Source: Deltaproteobacteria bacterium (GTDB lineage Bacteria; Desulfobacterota; Desulfobacteria; Desulfobacterales; ETH-SRB1). From it: a DNA stretch of 6,627 nt. Position numbers and translations under genes: made by a program. How positions within the stretch are numbered: the stretch's first letter is position 1; each line of letters starts with the position of its first letter. The notes under the pieces were generated by a model, which ran no database searches, was not told the DNA's origin, and was given only the letters and a program-made list of their open reading frames with translations. The stretch is from positions 1 through 6,627 of the forward strand of contig QMMZ01000114.1 of NCBI GenBank assembly GCA_003647525.1, read 5' to 3'. This document shows positions 5,573 through 6,627 of this stretch, piece by piece.

Positions 5573-5577
5573 GCTAC

Positions 5578-5585
5578 CTGCCGTC
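5578..5585 (+). repeat. 8-bp target-site duplication, right copy
   Basis: This second CTGCCGTC abuts the right terminus CTAC of element copy 2. It overlaps the stop codon of the convergent DUF1015 gene, whose end is therefore the original one. Confidence 0.7.
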
Positions 5586-6627
5586 AAGAAGTTAATTTAT
5601 TTATAACAAGGCCCGTGAGTACCTTTGGATAAAAATATGTTGATTTCCTTGGCATTATAAGGCCTTTATTTGCAATGTCGCGTACCTGCTCAATCTTTGT
5701 TGGATTAAGAATAAAGGAAATATCACATTTGCCTGAGGCTGCTGCTTCTATGGCCTGTTTTTCACTGCTGGAATAGGTAATTATATTTTCGTTATCTAAC
5801 TCTGAATTATCAAAACCAAATATTTCCATAAAAATTAGACGGGTCAGAACGGTAACATCAAGATTTCTTAACGCTTCTGGAAGTTCATTGGAAAACATCC
5901 GCTCCATTACACCTGATTTAAGCGTCAGCAGATAAAATTCCATAGAGCCTTTCATCAAAACCCCGATAATGTTTTTTGAAGCATTTGATTTAAGAATTGA
6001 TATAAATTCAGCCCGAGTTCTTTTGAAATCACTGTCCATAAAAGGAATTGTCAAAATATCAAAATAATCCTCTGCTTGCTTAATAAAAGAGGCTGTTATT
6101 GAACTTTTCAGGCCTTTAACCATGCGGTGAGCAGGCAGTATTACCAATCCGGTATCTTCCATGCTGTTAAGATACATCATTACATAATTAGCTGGATGAT
6201 CTTTATTAAAATCCGGATTGCTGCTTGATATCCAGTCTCTATAGTCAAGGGCAGTTTCATAACGATGGTGCCCATCAGCAATAAAAAGTCTTTTCTCCTG
6301 CATTGCATTGGAAACATATCTGCAGGAATCTAAATCGGTTATGCGCCACATCCTGTGCCTGTGGCCATCATAATCAGTAAGCTCTATTGTTGGTGTCTGC
6401 TTTAATGCCGGCCCCTTTAATTTATCAATTATTATGTTTTTACTATCTGAATAAAGGGAAAAAACAGGGCTGAAATTGGCATGGCAAGACTTCATAAGTT
6501 CGAATCTTTCCGTTTTAACATTGGAAAATGTACTCTCATGTGGAACAATAACACCATTTTTAAACGGCTCCAGAGCAACTAAAGCAATAATTCCATAACG
6601 CGTGAAAATTTTATTTTCTAAAGAAAA
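5584..6627 (-). CDS. DUF1015 family protein, N-terminus cut by window edge
   Basis: The frame stays open to the right edge, giving 347 visible residues; family members are about 410-430, so roughly 70-80 N-terminal residues are missing. The internal ATG at 6495 is not the start: 44 in-frame family-like residues precede it, including RYGIIALVALEPFKNGVIVPHEST (10-33) and the NVKTERFELMK segment. The strongest signature is LFIADGHHRYETALDYRDW (about 114-132), the hallmark of DUF1015. No biochemical function is established for the family; the His-rich ADGHHRYE motif suggests metal or phosphate chemistry, but that is only inference. There is no signal peptide or membrane segment in the visible part. 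The gene is convergent with the methyltransferase and separated from it only by the inserted element. Its TGA stop overlaps the duplicated target octamer. Confidence 0.92.
   Translation of the reverse strand, partial: FSLENKIFTRYGIIALVALEPFKNGVIVPHESTFSNVKTERFELMKSCHANFSPVFSLYSDSKNIIIDKLKGPALKQTPTIELTDYDGHRHRMWRITDLDSCRYVSNAMQEKRLFIADGHHRYETALDYRDWISSSNPDFNKDHPANYVMMYLNSMEDTGLVILPAHRMVKGLKSSITASFIKQAEDYFDILTIPFMDSDFKRTRAEFISILKSNASKNIIGVLMKGSMEFYLLTLKSGVMERMFSNELPEALRNLDVTVLTRLIFMEIFGFDNSELDNENIITYSSSEKQAIEAAASGKCDISFILNPTKIEQVRDIANKGLIMPRKSTYFYPKVLTGLVINKLTS

Larger units (their letters stand above)
5295..5577. mobile_element. four-helix-bundle repeat element, copy 2, with target duplication
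   Basis: This 283-bp element has inverted termini: left GTAACCGTTCACGGTT, right (reversed) GTAGCCGTTTACGGTT, matching at 14 of 16. It is bounded exactly by the direct octamer CTGCCGTC on both sides. Contents in order are five 7-bp units (5301-5335), a minus-strand ORF for a shortened four-helix-bundle protein (5331-5513), its intact ribosome site, a T-rich stretch, and four inverted 7-bp units (5541-5572). No transposase is present, so movement must have depended on something supplied elsewhere. Four-helix-bundle proteins of this kind are known from 23S rRNA intervening sequences; this copy is instead between protein genes. Confidence 0.75.

Overview
The window looks like chromosomal core DNA of a low-GC, Gram-negative bacterium. 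The best guess is a sulfate-reducing Desulfobacterota (Desulfobacterales-like). The grounds are the hflK-hflC pair, an FmdB zinc-ribbon gene directly upstream of groES, and the divergent style of the DUF721, TrmN6 and DUF1015 proteins. This placement rests on protein style and gene order only; no marker gene settles it.

Layout, left to right. On the minus strand are groES (cut by the left edge), an FmdB-type zinc-ribbon gene and a small unrecognised HExxH protein. An AT-rich gap of about 290 bases follows, with several strong inverted repeats. It leads into a 32-residue, extremely basic, TTG-started gene on the plus strand that resembles the AURKAIP1/COX24 (mS38-like) ribosomal family. A 12-bp-stem bidirectional terminator separates it from the convergent hflC. 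hflK and hflC form a minus-strand operon with an ATGA overlap and a good sigma-70-type promoter. A DUF721/DciA gene diverges from hflK and is followed on the plus strand by a TrmN6-type tRNA methyltransferase. A convergent DUF1015 gene runs off the right edge.

The most interesting content is a pair of related small elements that bracket the methyltransferase gene, at 4446-4567 and 5295-5577. Both begin and end with inverted versions of GTAnCnGTTYACGG, continue into 7-bp tandem units (GTTTACG, GTTCACA and variants), and contain minus-strand remnants of the same four-helix-bundle (S23/IVS-type) protein gene. The remnant is 13 codons plus a stop in copy 1 and a collapsed 60-codon ORF in copy 2. 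Copy 2 is flanked exactly at its termini by an 8-bp direct repeat, CTGCCGTC, as expected of a target-site duplication. Removing the element and one repeat rebuilds an empty site in which the methyltransferase and DUF1015 genes overlapped tail to tail. The elements appear to have moved as discrete units and decayed by internal deletion. They now supply the methyltransferase stop codon (copy 2) and its translation start region (copy 1).

Functionally, the window mixes protein quality control (GroES; HflKC as FtsH partners), translation and tRNA modification (mS38-like protein, TrmN6) and replication (DciA-like helicase loader). The mobile relics sit only at gene ends.
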